Source: an uncultured Flavobacterium sp.
Lineage (GTDB): Bacteria; Bacteroidota; Bacteroidia; Flavobacteriales; Flavobacteriaceae
Direction: 5' to 3'
Assembly: GCF_946479975.1 (NCBI RefSeq)
Contig: NZ_CAMLIX010000079.1
Span: 1-18,896 of the forward strand
Length of the DNA stretch: 18,896 nt
Shown here piece by piece: positions 1 through 8,373 of this stretch (within the stretch, counting starts at the first letter, position 1; each line of letters begins with the position of its first letter). Both the position numbers and the translations under genes were made by a program. The notes beneath the pieces are model-generated. The model had not been told where the DNA came from, did no database searches, and was given only the letters and a program-made list of their open reading frames with translations.

Positions 1-2
1 TC

Positions 3-1211
3 ATGATGGTTATGCGCCGATTAATGCGTAATGATTCTAGTTTAAAATGGCTTGAGCGTTATTTTATGCATCAAAATCCCCACAATCTTGATCGAGAATT
101 TATAATTATACTTGAAGCTGTTACAACAGGTGTTTTTCCTCCTGCTGCTCGTCAACTAATGATGCTAAACGTTAAAAACTGGCTAGATCAACTTACACAA
201 GGAGATACATTTGTAAATGAACAAAAATCACAATGGGTTAATTTTTTCGAAGCTATAGGTCCTCTCTCAGAAGGAAAATATCCTTTACTGGAAAAGTTTT
301 CCACTAATTGGAATTCTTTAGAAAATTCTTTAAAAGAAGCAAAAACATATCATATTATAAATAACCACTTTAAAAGCATTATCTCTTCTTCCTCTGACTT
401 TTCAAAAAGCACAAAAGTACAATTAGATGAAATTTTATCTTTACTGGTAACTAATTTTGATGATGAGGAACTTCCACTACAAGAACAGGTAAGATTCAAT
501 CAGCTAATCATTCAAATGGATGGAGATAAGAATGCGGCTCAGGCTGTCATGGATGCTGAAAAGCATATTTTTAATGAGCAAGTTGACTTCTTACAATTAC
601 TTACCAATGCTTCATTTAACCCCGAATTATCAGGAGCTACAAAAGTAACCCAAGCGCTTGCCGTTTCAATAAGTCAGCCTTGGATATTAGAAGCATATGA
701 TACATTTACGGCACAATGCAGAAATAAAATTCCGCAATCTATTGAATTATCTGTTGACGATTTCAAGGCTTCAACTAAAGACGGAAGTGAAGAAAACGAA
801 TTATTAAAAGAACAAGCAGCTTTCTATGATCGAGTTTTGGAAACAGAACTAGAAAAACTCTCTTTTCCATATGCTATCATAATTATTGGGGCTCTAGTAT
901 GCGTTTTAGGATTCTGGTTTTTTACTTTTCAGCCAATTATTGGGTGTTTAGCATTAGGAGGAGGAATTGTTATTATTTGGAATTCACTTAGCACACACAA
1001 AAAAGCTAAAAATAAAACTATTGAAAATGTCGCAGAACGAAGACAAAAAGGTATAGAAGTATTGAGAGGTTGTATTGCTGAAACTGTAGATTACAGAATA
1101 GAACATCTTTTTGAAGATAGTAAAGCCGAACAGGTAAGAAATCTAATTTCATCTATTACTCCTGAAGATTTTTCGAGTGTATCCAAAGAAGCAACTAGAA
1201 GTATCATTTAA
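3..1211 (+). CDS. Membrane-hairpin protein of unknown function, probably 5'-truncated by the window edge
   Basis: I do not recognise this family. The reading frame is open to the left edge, so the Met at base 3 may be internal; 402 codons are visible. Residues 1-285 are polar and look mostly helical. Residues about 288-306 and 310-328 are two hydrophobic segments with a very short turn (TFQP), which predicts a re-entrant or two-pass hairpin with both ends on the same side. Lysines right after the second segment (THKKAKNK) suggest that both ends are cytoplasmic. The last 70 residues are soluble and end in TRSII, a tail shared with two downstream genes. It lies 17 bases before the next gene, in one operon with the AAA+ ATPase at 1948-3501. 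A membrane anchor or scaffold for that ATPase is inference only. Confidence 0.8.
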   Translation: MMVMRRLMRNDSSLKWLERYFMHQNPHNLDREFIIILEAVTTGVFPPAARQLMMLNVKNWLDQLTQGDTFVNEQKSQWVNFFEAIGPLSEGKYPLLEKFSTNWNSLENSLKEAKTYHIINNHFKSIISSSSDFSKSTKVQLDEILSLLVTNFDDEELPLQEQVRFNQLIIQMDGDKNAAQAVMDAEKHIFNEQVDFLQLLTNASFNPELSGATKVTQALAVSISQPWILEAYDTFTAQCRNKIPQSIELSVDDFKASTKDGSEENELLKEQAAFYDRVLETELEKLSFPYAIIIIGALVCVLGFWFFTFQPIIGCLALGGGIVIIWNSLSTHKKAKNKTIENVAERRQKGIEVLRGCIAETVDYRIEHLFEDSKAEQVRNLISSITPEDFSSVSKEATRSII

Positions 1212-1228
1212 TAATAAATAATCGACAA

Positions 1229-1423
1229 ATGACGAAAATAATTTTAAGCAATCATTCAGAAAACTCTGAAGATACTGCAAATGAAACGAAAAGAGAGGTA
1301 AAAGTAAAACCTAACCTTTTTCAAGGAAGAATTGAAGCTGAGTTACAAAACGCAAAATTTCCAGATTGGGATATTATTCCACCAACTCAATTTATTAATC
1401 CGAGAATTAAGAGTCAACAATGA
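1229..1423 (+). CDS. Small (64 aa) hypothetical protein in the AAA+ operon
   Basis: I do not recognise this protein. The first 25 residues are acidic and polar (SENSEDTANETKREVK) and probably disordered. The second half has a hydrophobic-aromatic patch (LFQGRIEAELQ, then FPDWDIIPPTQFINPRI). No membrane segment, signal peptide or metal motif is visible. It starts 17 bases after the upstream stop, and its TGA stop overlaps the next ATG (ATGA at 1420-1423), so it is almost certainly translated as part of the operon. It lacks the Arg-x-Ile-Ile C-terminal tail of its three neighbours, but begins MTKIIL, which loosely resembles that tail. It could be an adaptor or assembly peptide for the neighbours; that is inference. 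Confidence 0.72.
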   Translation: MTKIILSNHSENSEDTANETKREVKVKPNLFQGRIEAELQNAKFPDWDIIPPTQFINPRIKSQQ

Positions 1424-1947
1424 AAGGTCCAAAAACTTATTCTGAATGGGTAAACTTTCTCAATAAATTTGGAGATGGAAATGATTCCGTACTTGACGAG
1501 CTTAATCAAGGAACTTTTGTTTTAGACGCTGGAACCGCAAATCGTTTTTACGCTAAAGTTGAAGAAGTTTATAAAAAAAGAAAACAAAACTGGCTGGATA
1601 AATTTCAAAGGTTTTTCGATCTACAAAGATTAAAGACAGAGGACGATTTTGAAATTGGGCTAAGAAATGGAAAACAAAATCTGCTAATTATAAAAAACTT
1701 TATTTCAATAGAAGCTTTCCCTGAAGATTTGCAAAAAACACTTAAAGAAGATTTGGAAAATTTCATTACTGAAATACGAACTTCACTAAAGGCCAATAAT
1801 TCAAAAGGTTCGGCAAAAAATGAAAAAATAGCACTTTTATTAAATTCTTTTCAACTTACCTCAGGATTTGCAGAGCAAAATAATCTAAAAACCATAACAA
1901 AAGACACAACTATAATTGCTCCAACAAGCAGAAAAATAATATTCTAA
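1420..1947 (+). CDS. Hypothetical soluble helical protein of the AAA+ operon
   Basis: This is a 175-residue protein that I do not recognise. Residues 1-125 are charged and look helical, with aromatic positions at regular spacing (SEWVNFLNKF, NWLDKFQRFFDLQRL). No catalytic motif, signal peptide or membrane segment is visible. From about residue 126 the sequence is rich in Asn, Ser, Thr and Lys and ends TSRKIIF, the same type of tail as the first and fourth genes of the operon. The start overlaps the previous stop (ATGA), and its TAA is followed directly by the ATG of the ATPase gene with no spacer, so translation of the three genes is probably coupled and their products made in related amounts. 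It is likely a partner or substrate adaptor of the ATPase (inference). Confidence 0.82.
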   Translation: MKGPKTYSEWVNFLNKFGDGNDSVLDELNQGTFVLDAGTANRFYAKVEEVYKKRKQNWLDKFQRFFDLQRLKTEDDFEIGLRNGKQNLLIIKNFISIEAFPEDLQKTLKEDLENFITEIRTSLKANNSKGSAKNEKIALLLNSFQLTSGFAEQNNLKTITKDTTIIAPTSRKIIF

Positions 1948-3501
1948 ATGGCAAATAAAGCAGAATTTAAAACTTCACTTCTACGAATGTTTAGAGCAAG
2001 AATACCTTTTATTTCAATTCGGAGCATAGAACGGGCAAGAGTTTTAGAAGTTATCCAGCAATTAGCAGAAGAGATCAATATACCTATTTACTTTCATAAT
2101 TTATCTCACGGAACTATTGATATAAAATCCAAAAAGAGCGTCAATGATGATCGTTCGGTTGCTGGTGGTTTGGACTATGCTGTTCAAAATATATCTCAAA
2201 GACAAAATCTAACATTTGTTTTCACAGAAGTAAGTGATATTGAGGATGACAATCTAGTTTCTAGACATTTATACGACTGTGTAATTCAAGCTATCGAACG
2301 TGGAGGAAGTATCTGCCTAATTACAACAAAAACGATCTGGCCTCAATTACAACGTTTAGGAATGACAATTACATTGGATGCTCCTAATGAAGATGAAATG
2401 TTAGAAGTTGTAAAAGAATGTGTTATGCCCTACAAAGGATCGATTCCGTTAGAATGGGAAGAAACAGATTACAAGATGGCCGCAACTATTCTAGCAAATA
2501 TGACAAAAATAGAGGCAGAAAATGTTTTGGCAACCCAGATGGCTAAAGGTTCACTAACTAAAGAAGACATAAAAGAACTAAGTAACGCTAAAGACAAATT
2601 ATTTAGTGATATATCCGGATTAGAAAAAGTAAAGATAGATTCTTCTACCCTTTCAGTTGCTGGGTTGAATGGCTTACAACATTGGCTGGATAATCAGAAA
2701 CAACTTTTAACAGCAGACTTAAAAGCTAGAAAAATGAGACCTCCTAGAGGCGTTTTATTAGTGGGTGTTCCTGGCTGTGGAAAATCTTTATCTGCTAAAT
2801 TCATTGCAGCAAATTGGAATTTACCATTATATCGCCTCGATTTAGCAGCTATTCAGGGGCAATATCTTGGACAATCTGAGAACAGACTAAAAGAAGCTTT
2901 GGCATCTGCAGATAATGCTGCACCTTGTGTATTATGGATAGATGAAATTGAAAAAGGTCTTTCTGGTGCAACAGGATCTAGTGATGGAGGAACATCAACA
3001 AGAATGGTTGGACAATTTTTGTTTTGGCTTCAAGAAAGTATGGCAAAAGTCTTTGTAGTATCTACTGCAAATGACGTGAGTAAATTACCTCCTGAACTTT
3101 TAAGAAGAGGAAGATTTGATGAGTTATTCTTTGTTGATCTGCCAGGTGAAACTGAAAGAAAAGACATTATTAATCTTTACATTAAACGTAATCTCTTGAA
3201 TGAGCCTTCTATCGAAACTTTAAATCAACTGGTTGAAATTTCAGATGGATTTGCAGGTTCTGATATTGAAGGAGCGGTAAGAGATATTGCTATTCAAGCA
3301 GTAATTCATGGAGATAGTATTGTAAATGACGATCTTTTTCAGAAGTGCTTTAAAAATATTGTGCCTCTCAGTAAAACCGCACCTGAAAAAATTGAATCAA
3401 TTAGAATCTGGGGAAGAGAAAGAGCTGTTCCTGCATCAGGGATTTCATGGGAAAATTCAAACAATGATAAATCTGTTGGTAAACGCTCAATTATTATCTA
3501 A
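1948..3501 (+). CDS. Ycf46-like AAA+ ATPase with an extra C-terminal tail
   Basis: A 517-residue AAA+ ATPase. Residues 1-230 match the layout of the Ycf46 N-terminal region: a degenerate nucleotide-binding-like fold starting near FRARIPFISIRSIERAR, with TLDAPNEDEM at about 141-150. The AAA module is complete: Walker A GVPGCGKS (273-280), Walker B VLWIDEIEK (328-336), sensor 1 VSTAND (371-376), arginine finger RRGRFDE (386-392) and the sensor 2 helix around GFAGSDIEGA (434-443). It should therefore be an active hexameric remodeller. The usual family sequence ends near WGRERAVPAS (about 488-497). About 20 further residues follow and end KRSIII, matching the tails of two operon neighbours. In the Ycf46 family the substrates are largely unknown; remodelling of the proteins encoded just upstream is inference. 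No terminator is evident after the gene. Confidence 0.93.
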   Translation: MANKAEFKTSLLRMFRARIPFISIRSIERARVLEVIQQLAEEINIPIYFHNLSHGTIDIKSKKSVNDDRSVAGGLDYAVQNISQRQNLTFVFTEVSDIEDDNLVSRHLYDCVIQAIERGGSICLITTKTIWPQLQRLGMTITLDAPNEDEMLEVVKECVMPYKGSIPLEWEETDYKMAATILANMTKIEAENVLATQMAKGSLTKEDIKELSNAKDKLFSDISGLEKVKIDSSTLSVAGLNGLQHWLDNQKQLLTADLKARKMRPPRGVLLVGVPGCGKSLSAKFIAANWNLPLYRLDLAAIQGQYLGQSENRLKEALASADNAAPCVLWIDEIEKGLSGATGSSDGGTSTRMVGQFLFWLQESMAKVFVVSTANDVSKLPPELLRRGRFDELFFVDLPGETERKDIINLYIKRNLLNEPSIETLNQLVEISDGFAGSDIEGAVRDIAIQAVIHGDSIVNDDLFQKCFKNIVPLSKTAPEKIESIRIWGRERAVPASGISWENSNNDKSVGKRSIII

Positions 3502-3713
3502 TTTTAAAGAAGCGATTTAGTTATTATTTTTTAATTAATAAATCTTCTAAACTATTTTTCAAATACAATAGTTCCGTCAAATTTATATTGATTATGAATT
3601 TACTTCGGAATTATTGTGTTTAATGTTTTCGAATAATTATTTTACTTTTTAGATAATGAATAAATTTAAATTCATAAATTTATTTGAAGTAGAAATTGCT
3701 TTAAACAAATACT

Positions 3714-4472
3714 ATGACTTGGGATCCAAAAAAATACAATCAATTTAAAGAAGAACGCTTTAAACCCTTTGAAGATCTTTCGGGTCATATTACGGATAAG
3801 CCCAATCTAAAAGTTATTGATTTAGGCTGCGGTACGGGCGAGCTGACAAAAAAGCTATACGATAAATTGACCGAACCTATAATTCTGGGCATAGATAACT
3901 CGGCAGAAATGCTGGCAAAAGCTCCCAAACAAGAAAATATTCAGTTTAAAGAAAAAACCATTTTAGAGCAATTGGAAGAAGAAACCAAATGGGACTTGAT
4001 TTTTTCAAATGCTGCCTTACAGTGGATTGATAATCACGAGAACCTTTTTCCGAAAATTATTTCTAAAATAAATCCAGACGGGCAATTGGCTGTTCAAATG
4101 CCTCAGCAAAACGAAAATATTCTTAATAAAATACTTTTCAATCTGGTTCAGGAAGAACCTTTTGCTTCTTATCTAAATAATTGGACAAGGCCTTCTCCGG
4201 TGCTAACTTTAGACCAATACGCAAAAATTCTTTTTGAAAATGGCGGTAAAGATCTCACGATATACGAAAAAGTATATCCTATAATTTCTTCTAATCAAGA
4301 TGATTTTTTCGATTTTATTTCTGGTTCAGCCTTAACGGTTTACCAAGAACGTTTAAATGAAAATGAATTTGAAGAATTAAGCAGCGAATTTAAAAAAAGA
4401 ATAAATACTTATTTCCCAAATGTTCCAGCTATATATGCTTTCAGAAGATTAATTCTATATGCTAGATTCTAA
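3714..4472 (+). CDS. tam: Trans-aconitate 2-methyltransferase
   Basis: A class I SAM-dependent methyltransferase, 252 residues, the same length as I recall for E. coli Tam, whose order of motifs it follows: TWDPKKY at the N terminus, SAM motif I VIDLGCGTGE (34-43), the acidic ribose-binding site GIDNSAEML (59-67), NAALQW (99-104), AVQMPQ (126-131) and the C-terminal RLILYAR. The family methylates trans-aconitate to its monomethyl ester with SAM in the cytoplasm. Trans-aconitate forms spontaneously from the aconitase intermediate cis-aconitate and inhibits aconitase. The gene stands alone on the + strand, 212 bases after the AAA+ operon and convergent with the LysM gene, but close to two aconitase genes. 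The ATG follows an A-rich leader without a Shine-Dalgarno sequence, as is usual in this phylum. A closely related small-molecule methyltransferase is the main alternative. Confidence 0.87.
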   Translation: MTWDPKKYNQFKEERFKPFEDLSGHITDKPNLKVIDLGCGTGELTKKLYDKLTEPIILGIDNSAEMLAKAPKQENIQFKEKTILEQLEEETKWDLIFSNAALQWIDNHENLFPKIISKINPDGQLAVQMPQQNENILNKILFNLVQEEPFASYLNNWTRPSPVLTLDQYAKILFENGGKDLTIYEKVYPIISSNQDDFFDFISGSALTVYQERLNENEFEELSSEFKKRINTYFPNVPAIYAFRRLILYARF

Positions 4473-4497
4473 TCAACGGTATTATTTGAAATAAAAA

Positions 4498-4527
4498 TTT
4501 AGAATGTTTACTCTTGATTATTCTAAA
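4498..4527 (-). terminator. Weak AT-rich hairpin at the stop of the LysM gene
   Basis: TTTAGAAT (4498-4505) pairs with ATTCTAAA (4520-4527) around a 14-base loop. Read on the minus strand the stem overlaps the stop codon of the LysM gene and is followed by a T-rich stretch, as a Rho-independent terminator would be. The stem has only two G-C pairs, so strength is doubtful. Confidence 0.35.
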
Positions 4528-5681
4528 ACGCGATTTACTTGAGAAAATGTTCTAGTATAGTAAGGCTCTTTTGTAGAAGAAATCATTACGCCTCCGTGAG
4601 TTGATGAATGAACAAATTTTATTTCGCCCTCAGCAACTTCTACAATCATTCCGACATGATTAATTTGGCGTCTGCCATTGGTTCTAAAGAAAATTAAATC
4701 TCCTTTTTGAGCTTCATCTGTTGTCACTTTTGTTCCAATTCTTGACTGCTCTATCGAACTTCTTGGCAATTTAATATCAAAATTATTGAATGTGCAGATC
4801 ATTAATCCCGAACAGTCGAAACCTTCTCTTGAAGTACCACCCGAACGATATCTAATTCCAATATTATCGGTAGCATTTGCAATAAGTTGATCTATTAATT
4901 CTGAATGGCTTCCAGATGTTACTCTAATATAGGTAGAATCTCTTTTTATTTCTGGTGCAGTTTCAGCAATTTGAGTTGATGAAGAAACTACATTTTCATT
5001 CGCTTGTTGAAGTGTTTGTGATGCTTGAATTGCATCGGCTTTTTCTTTTGGAACTCGAATTTTTAAAAGATATCCAACTGGAACTTTCCCTTTTATTGAT
5101 GGATTCTGACGTTCTAATTCTGCAACTGAAATTCCGTATTCTTTAGAAATTCCATATTTTGTTTCTTTAGGCTTAACCTCTCTAATAAGTTCTACCTCTG
5201 TAGAAACAATTTCTGGTACATTTTTACTTGGCTTTTCATCAATTGAAGCAATATTAGAAGGTATTACAATCTGTTGTCCTATTTTTAATCCTTCTGTTTC
5301 TAAAAGCGGATTGGCTTTCTTTAGATCATCAACAGTAATATTGTATTTTTTTGAAATTCCCCAAAGTGTTTCTTTAGCGGCAACTTCGTGCGTTCCTGAA
5401 GAACTAGTATTTGAAGAAGTATTATTTACGGCAATTTCAGAAGTTTTTGTTTTTGCCTTTGATGTACTTTTATTTTTATTAGGAATTAAAAGTATCGAAT
5501 TTAATTTTAGGGTTTTGGGAGCATCTGGATTAGCATCAGTAATCTCTTTTGTTTTAACTCCGTATTTTTTTGCTATAACAGTTAAATTTTCTCCTTGCGA
5601 AATTTTGTGCTTTATAAAATTCTCCTGCGAAAAGGCTCCAAAACTAAAAAAAAACAATACTATTATTAACTTATAAACCAT
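4518..5681 (-). CDS. Secreted LysM / NlpC-P60 peptidoglycan endopeptidase
   Basis: A 387-residue cell-wall hydrolase. Residues 1-19 are a signal peptide ending GAFSQ. Three LysM repeats, which bind glycan chains, lie at about 24-67, 97-141 and 169-211, separated by Ser/Thr/Asn-rich linkers. A C-terminal NlpC/P60 domain (about 258-387) carries Cys290 in FDCSG, His342 in INHVGM and His358 in FVHSS, the expected catalytic triad. The family cleaves peptide stems of peptidoglycan, commonly between D-iso-Glu and the diamino acid. The architecture is like that of LytE/LytF-type enzymes of other bacteria. It probably acts in the periplasm during wall growth or daughter-cell separation. The gene is monocistronic: it converges with tam and is preceded by about 250 bases of non-coding AT-rich DNA and the acnA terminator. 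Confidence 0.92.
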   Translation of the reverse strand: MVYKLIIVLFFFSFGAFSQENFIKHKISQGENLTVIAKKYGVKTKEITDANPDAPKTLKLNSILLIPNKNKSTSKAKTKTSEIAVNNTSSNTSSSGTHEVAAKETLWGISKKYNITVDDLKKANPLLETEGLKIGQQIVIPSNIASIDEKPSKNVPEIVSTEVELIREVKPKETKYGISKEYGISVAELERQNPSIKGKVPVGYLLKIRVPKEKADAIQASQTLQQANENVVSSSTQIAETAPEIKRDSTYIRVTSGSHSELIDQLIANATDNIGIRYRSGGTSREGFDCSGLMICTFNNFDIKLPRSSIEQSRIGTKVTTDEAQKGDLIFFRTNGRRQINHVGMIVEVAEGEIKFVHSSTHGGVMISSTKEPYYTRTFSQVNRVLE

Positions 5682-5934
5682 ACTCTATAATTTACATTTT
5701 TATTACTATTTAAAGAGCTCAAAACGTTTTATTTTAAACTCAAAAAAATCATTTTTATTACGTGTACGGCGAATTTAACTTTTTAAAGTAAAAAAACCTC
5801 AATATTTAACAACTATTTTTATTTCAGTTCTTAAATTTAAAACTGACTTAATATTAAAAAATGCTTTTTATTGAGTTTCAAGTTATTGTATTTTCTTCTA
5901 ATTTATCTTACAAATACATTATTTATATCAGCAT
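5682..5934. other. AT-rich intergenic region upstream of the LysM gene
   Basis: Non-coding DNA between the LysM gene start and the acnA terminator. It must hold the promoter of the LysM gene, but I see no clean TAnnTTTG box on the minus strand. No gene, RNA or strong repeat is visible. Confidence 0.6.
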
Positions 5935-5968
5935 TAAAAATAAAAACGCTCTGTTTTCACAGAGCGTT
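5935..5968 (-). terminator. Rho-independent terminator of acnA
   Basis: A perfect 10-bp stem (AACGCTCTGT at 5945-5954 with ACAGAGCGTT at 5959-5968) closes a 4-base loop. On the minus strand the stem is followed by TTTTTATTTTTAA. It lies 23 bases past the acnA stop and ends transcription before the LysM gene. Confidence 0.9.
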
Positions 5969-5991
5969 CAAATATTATTATTGATTGAAAC

Positions 5992-8256
5992 TTAAGCTTT
6001 TCCAGCTGCTATTAAGTTCAAGGCAGAACCAGCCACAAACCAGCCAATCTGACCAGCGTTGTATGTATGATTTGCTAAAATGATATCTTTAGTTCCATCT
6101 GCATGAACAAATTCTAAAGTCAACGGTTTTCCTGGAGCAAATTCTGTTAAGTCTAAGAAATTGATTGTATCATCTTCTTGAATTTTATCATAATCTGCTT
6201 CATTTGCAAAAGTCAATCCTAAAAGTCCTTGTTTTTTAAGGTTTGTTTCGTGAATACGTGCAAATGATTTTACTAAAACTGCTTTAACGCCTAAGAAACG
6301 AGGTTCCATCGCAGCATGCTCACGCGAAGATCCTTCACCATAGTTATGATCTCCCACAACAATAGACGGAACTCCCGCAGCTTTATAAGCACGAGCCACA
6401 GCAGGAACAGCATCGTATTGTCCTGTCAATTGATTTTTAACTGAGTTTGTTTTTTGATTGTAAGCATTCACAGCTCCAATCAACATGTTATTTGAAATAT
6501 TATCTAAGTGTCCGCGGAAACGTAACCAAGGTCCAGCCATAGAAATATGGTCAGTTGTACATTTTCCGAATGCTTTGATTAACAATTTAGCGCCGGTGAT
6601 ATTTTTACCATCCCAAGCAATAAACGGAGCTAAAAGCTGTAAACGCTCAGAAGTAGGACTAACCACAACCTGAACACCTGAACCATCGGCTGCTGGAGCT
6701 TGGAATCCTGGATCTTCAGCATAGAAACCTTTAGCAGGAAGCTCATCTCCTGTTGGAGCGTCCAGCCTTACTTCTTCGCCATCTTCGTTAATTAATGTAT
6801 CTGTTAATGGATTAAAACTTAAATCTCCCGCAATAGCTAAAGCTGTCACCAATTCTGGAGAACCAACGAAAGCTAAGGTATTTGGATTACCATCTGCTCT
6901 TTTTGAGAAGTTACGGTTGAAAGAGTGAACGATTGTATTCCTCTCTTCTTTTTCTGCTCCTTCTCTGTCCCACATACCAATACATGGTCCGCAGGCATTC
7001 GCGAAAACAGTTGCTCCAATTTTATGGAAAGTATCAATAAAGCCGTCTCTTTCGATTGTAGAACGTACAACTTCAGAACCTGGAGTAATTGTAAACTGTG
7101 ATTTAGTTTTTAAGTTTTTATCTGCAACTTGTCTCGCTAAAGAAGCTGCACGAGAAATATCCTCGTAAGAAGAGTTGGTACAAGAACCAATTAAACCAAC
7201 CTGAATTTGTAATGGCCAGTTATTTTTGATTGCCTCTTCTTTCATTTTAGAAATTGGCGTAGCCAAATCTGGCGTAAAAGGGCCATTCAAATGTGGCTCT
7301 AATGTAGATAAATCAATTTCGATAACTTGGTCGAAATATTGTTCTGGATTTGCATAAACTTCTGGATCTCCGGTTAAATAAGGAGCAATTTTATCGGCTG
7401 CATCGGCAACATCAGCACGATTTGTAGAACGTAAATAACGACTCATAGAATCATCATACCCAAAAGTTGAAGTTGTAGCTCCAATTTCTGCTCCCATATT
7501 ACAAATTGTTCCTTTACCTGTACAAGACATCGCTGTTGCACCTTCTCCAAAATATTCTACAATTGCACCAGTACCACCTTTTACAGTTAAAATACCTGCA
7601 ACTTTAAGAATAACATCTTTTGGAGCTGTCCATCCTGATAATTTACCAGTCAATTTAACTCCGATTAATTTAGGAAATTTAAGTTCCCAAGCCATACCAG
7701 ACATAACGTCTACAGCATCTGCTCCACCAACACCAATTGCTACCATCCCTAAACCACCTGCATTTACAGTGTGTGAATCGGTACCAATCATCATTCCTCC
7801 AGGGAAAGCGTAGTTTTCAAGTACAACTTGGTGAATAATTCCAGCTCCTGGTTTCCAGAAACCAATTCCGTATTTATTAGAAACCGACGACAAAAAGTCG
7901 AAAACTTCATTACTTTGTGTTTTTGCTCTCGCTAAATCTGTTGCTGCATCTACTTTTGCCTGAATCAAATGATCGCAATGTACCGTTGTTGGTACTGCCA
8001 CCTTAGATTTTCCAGCGTGCATAAATTGCAATAATGCCATTTGTGCTGTCGCATCCTGACATGCAACGCGGTCTGGTGCAAAATCAACATAATCTACTCC
8101 TCTTCCAAACGCCGTAGTAGGATTTCCATCCCAAAGGTGATTGTATAAAATTTTCTCTGTTAATGTAAGCGGACGACCAACGATTTCGCGTGCTTTATCA
8201 ACACGAGAAGGCATGTTTTCGTACACTTTTTTAATCATTTCGATATCAAAAGCCAT
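5992..8256 (-). CDS. acnA: Aconitate hydratase, mitochondrial type
   Basis: A 754-residue TCA-cycle enzyme that interconverts citrate and isocitrate through cis-aconitate, using a [4Fe-4S] cluster in the cytoplasm. The cluster ligands are Cys359 in [10 protein letters not shown] and Cys422 and Cys425 in [11 protein letters not shown]. Other active-site stretches present are HCDH (93-96), [11 protein letters not shown] (from about 158) and [10 protein letters not shown] (from about 640), which carries the catalytic serine and substrate arginine. Length and motifs fit the mitochondrial-type family rather than the roughly 890-residue AcnA/IRP1 type. The start chosen (8256) gives [15 protein letters not shown] after an A-rich leader. 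An in-frame ATG at 8295 would add 13 low-complexity Lys/Asn residues with no counterpart in the family. It lies downstream of acnB, but a terminator separates them, so it probably has its own promoter. Confidence 0.96.
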   Translation of the reverse strand: MAFDIEMIKKVYENMPSRVDKAREIVGRPLTLTEKILYNHLWDGNPTTAFGRGVDYVDFAPDRVACQDATAQMALLQFMHAGKSKVAVPTTVHCDHLIQAKVDAATDLARAKTQSNEVFDFLSSVSNKYGIGFWKPGAGIIHQVVLENYAFPGGMMIGTDSHTVNAGGLGMVAIGVGGADAVDVMSGMAWELKFPKLIGVKLTGKLSGWTAPKDVILKVAGILTVKGGTGAIVEYFGEGATAMSCTGKGTICNMGAEIGATTSTFGYDDSMSRYLRSTNRADVADAADKIAPYLTGDPEVYANPEQYFDQVIEIDLSTLEPHLNGPFTPDLATPISKMKEEAIKNNWPLQIQVGLIGSCTNSSYEDISRAASLARQVADKNLKTKSQFTITPGSEVVRSTIERDGFIDTFHKIGATVFANACGPCIGMWDREGAEKEERNTIVHSFNRNFSKRADGNPNTLAFVGSPELVTALAIAGDLSFNPLTDTLINEDGEEVRLDAPTGDELPAKGFYAEDPGFQAPAADGSGVQVVVSPTSERLQLLAPFIAWDGKNITGAKLLIKAFGKCTTDHISMAGPWLRFRGHLDNISNNMLIGAVNAYNQKTNSVKNQLTGQYDAVPAVARAYKAAGVPSIVVGDHNYGEGSSREHAAMEPRFLGVKAVLVKSFARIHETNLKKQGLLGLTFANEADYDKIQEDDTINFLDLTEFAPGKPLTLEFVHADGTKDIILANHTYNAGQIGWFVAGSALNLIAAGKA

Positions 8257-8321
8257 ATGTTTTTTGTTTTTATTATTCTTTTTTGAACATGACAAGTTAC
8301 AAAAAATAGAGCAATTATTAC

Positions 8322-8351
8322 AAAAAAAGCCCGAGTATTACGACTCGGGCT
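8322..8351 (-). terminator. Rho-independent terminator of acnB
   Basis: A 9-bp GC-rich stem, AGCCCGAGT (8328-8336) with ACTCGGGCT (8343-8351), closes a 6-base loop and is followed on the minus strand by seven T. It lies 22 bases past the acnB stop and 66 bases before the acnA start, so the two aconitase genes should be largely separate transcription units. Confidence 0.92.
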
Positions 8352-8373
8352 CTTGATTTATAATTAATCTTGA

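Noticed and set aside
3..3501. Assignment of the AAA+ operon to a contractile injection system or a type VI secretion system
   Set aside because: AAA+ ATPases occur in such clusters, but no sheath, tube, baseplate or spike gene is visible in the window, so the label cannot be supported.
3659..3684. AT-only hairpin (AATAAATTT / AAATTTATT) before tam
   Set aside because: Nine A-T pairs in a region of nearly pure A and T are expected by chance; it has no T tract and no clear role.
8257..8295. In-frame extension of acnA by 13 residues (starting MSCSKK, which looks a little like a lipoprotein start)
   Set aside because: There is no hydrophobic signal segment before the Cys, the residues are Lys/Asn low complexity read from the A-rich leader, and the family starts at [10 protein letters not shown].
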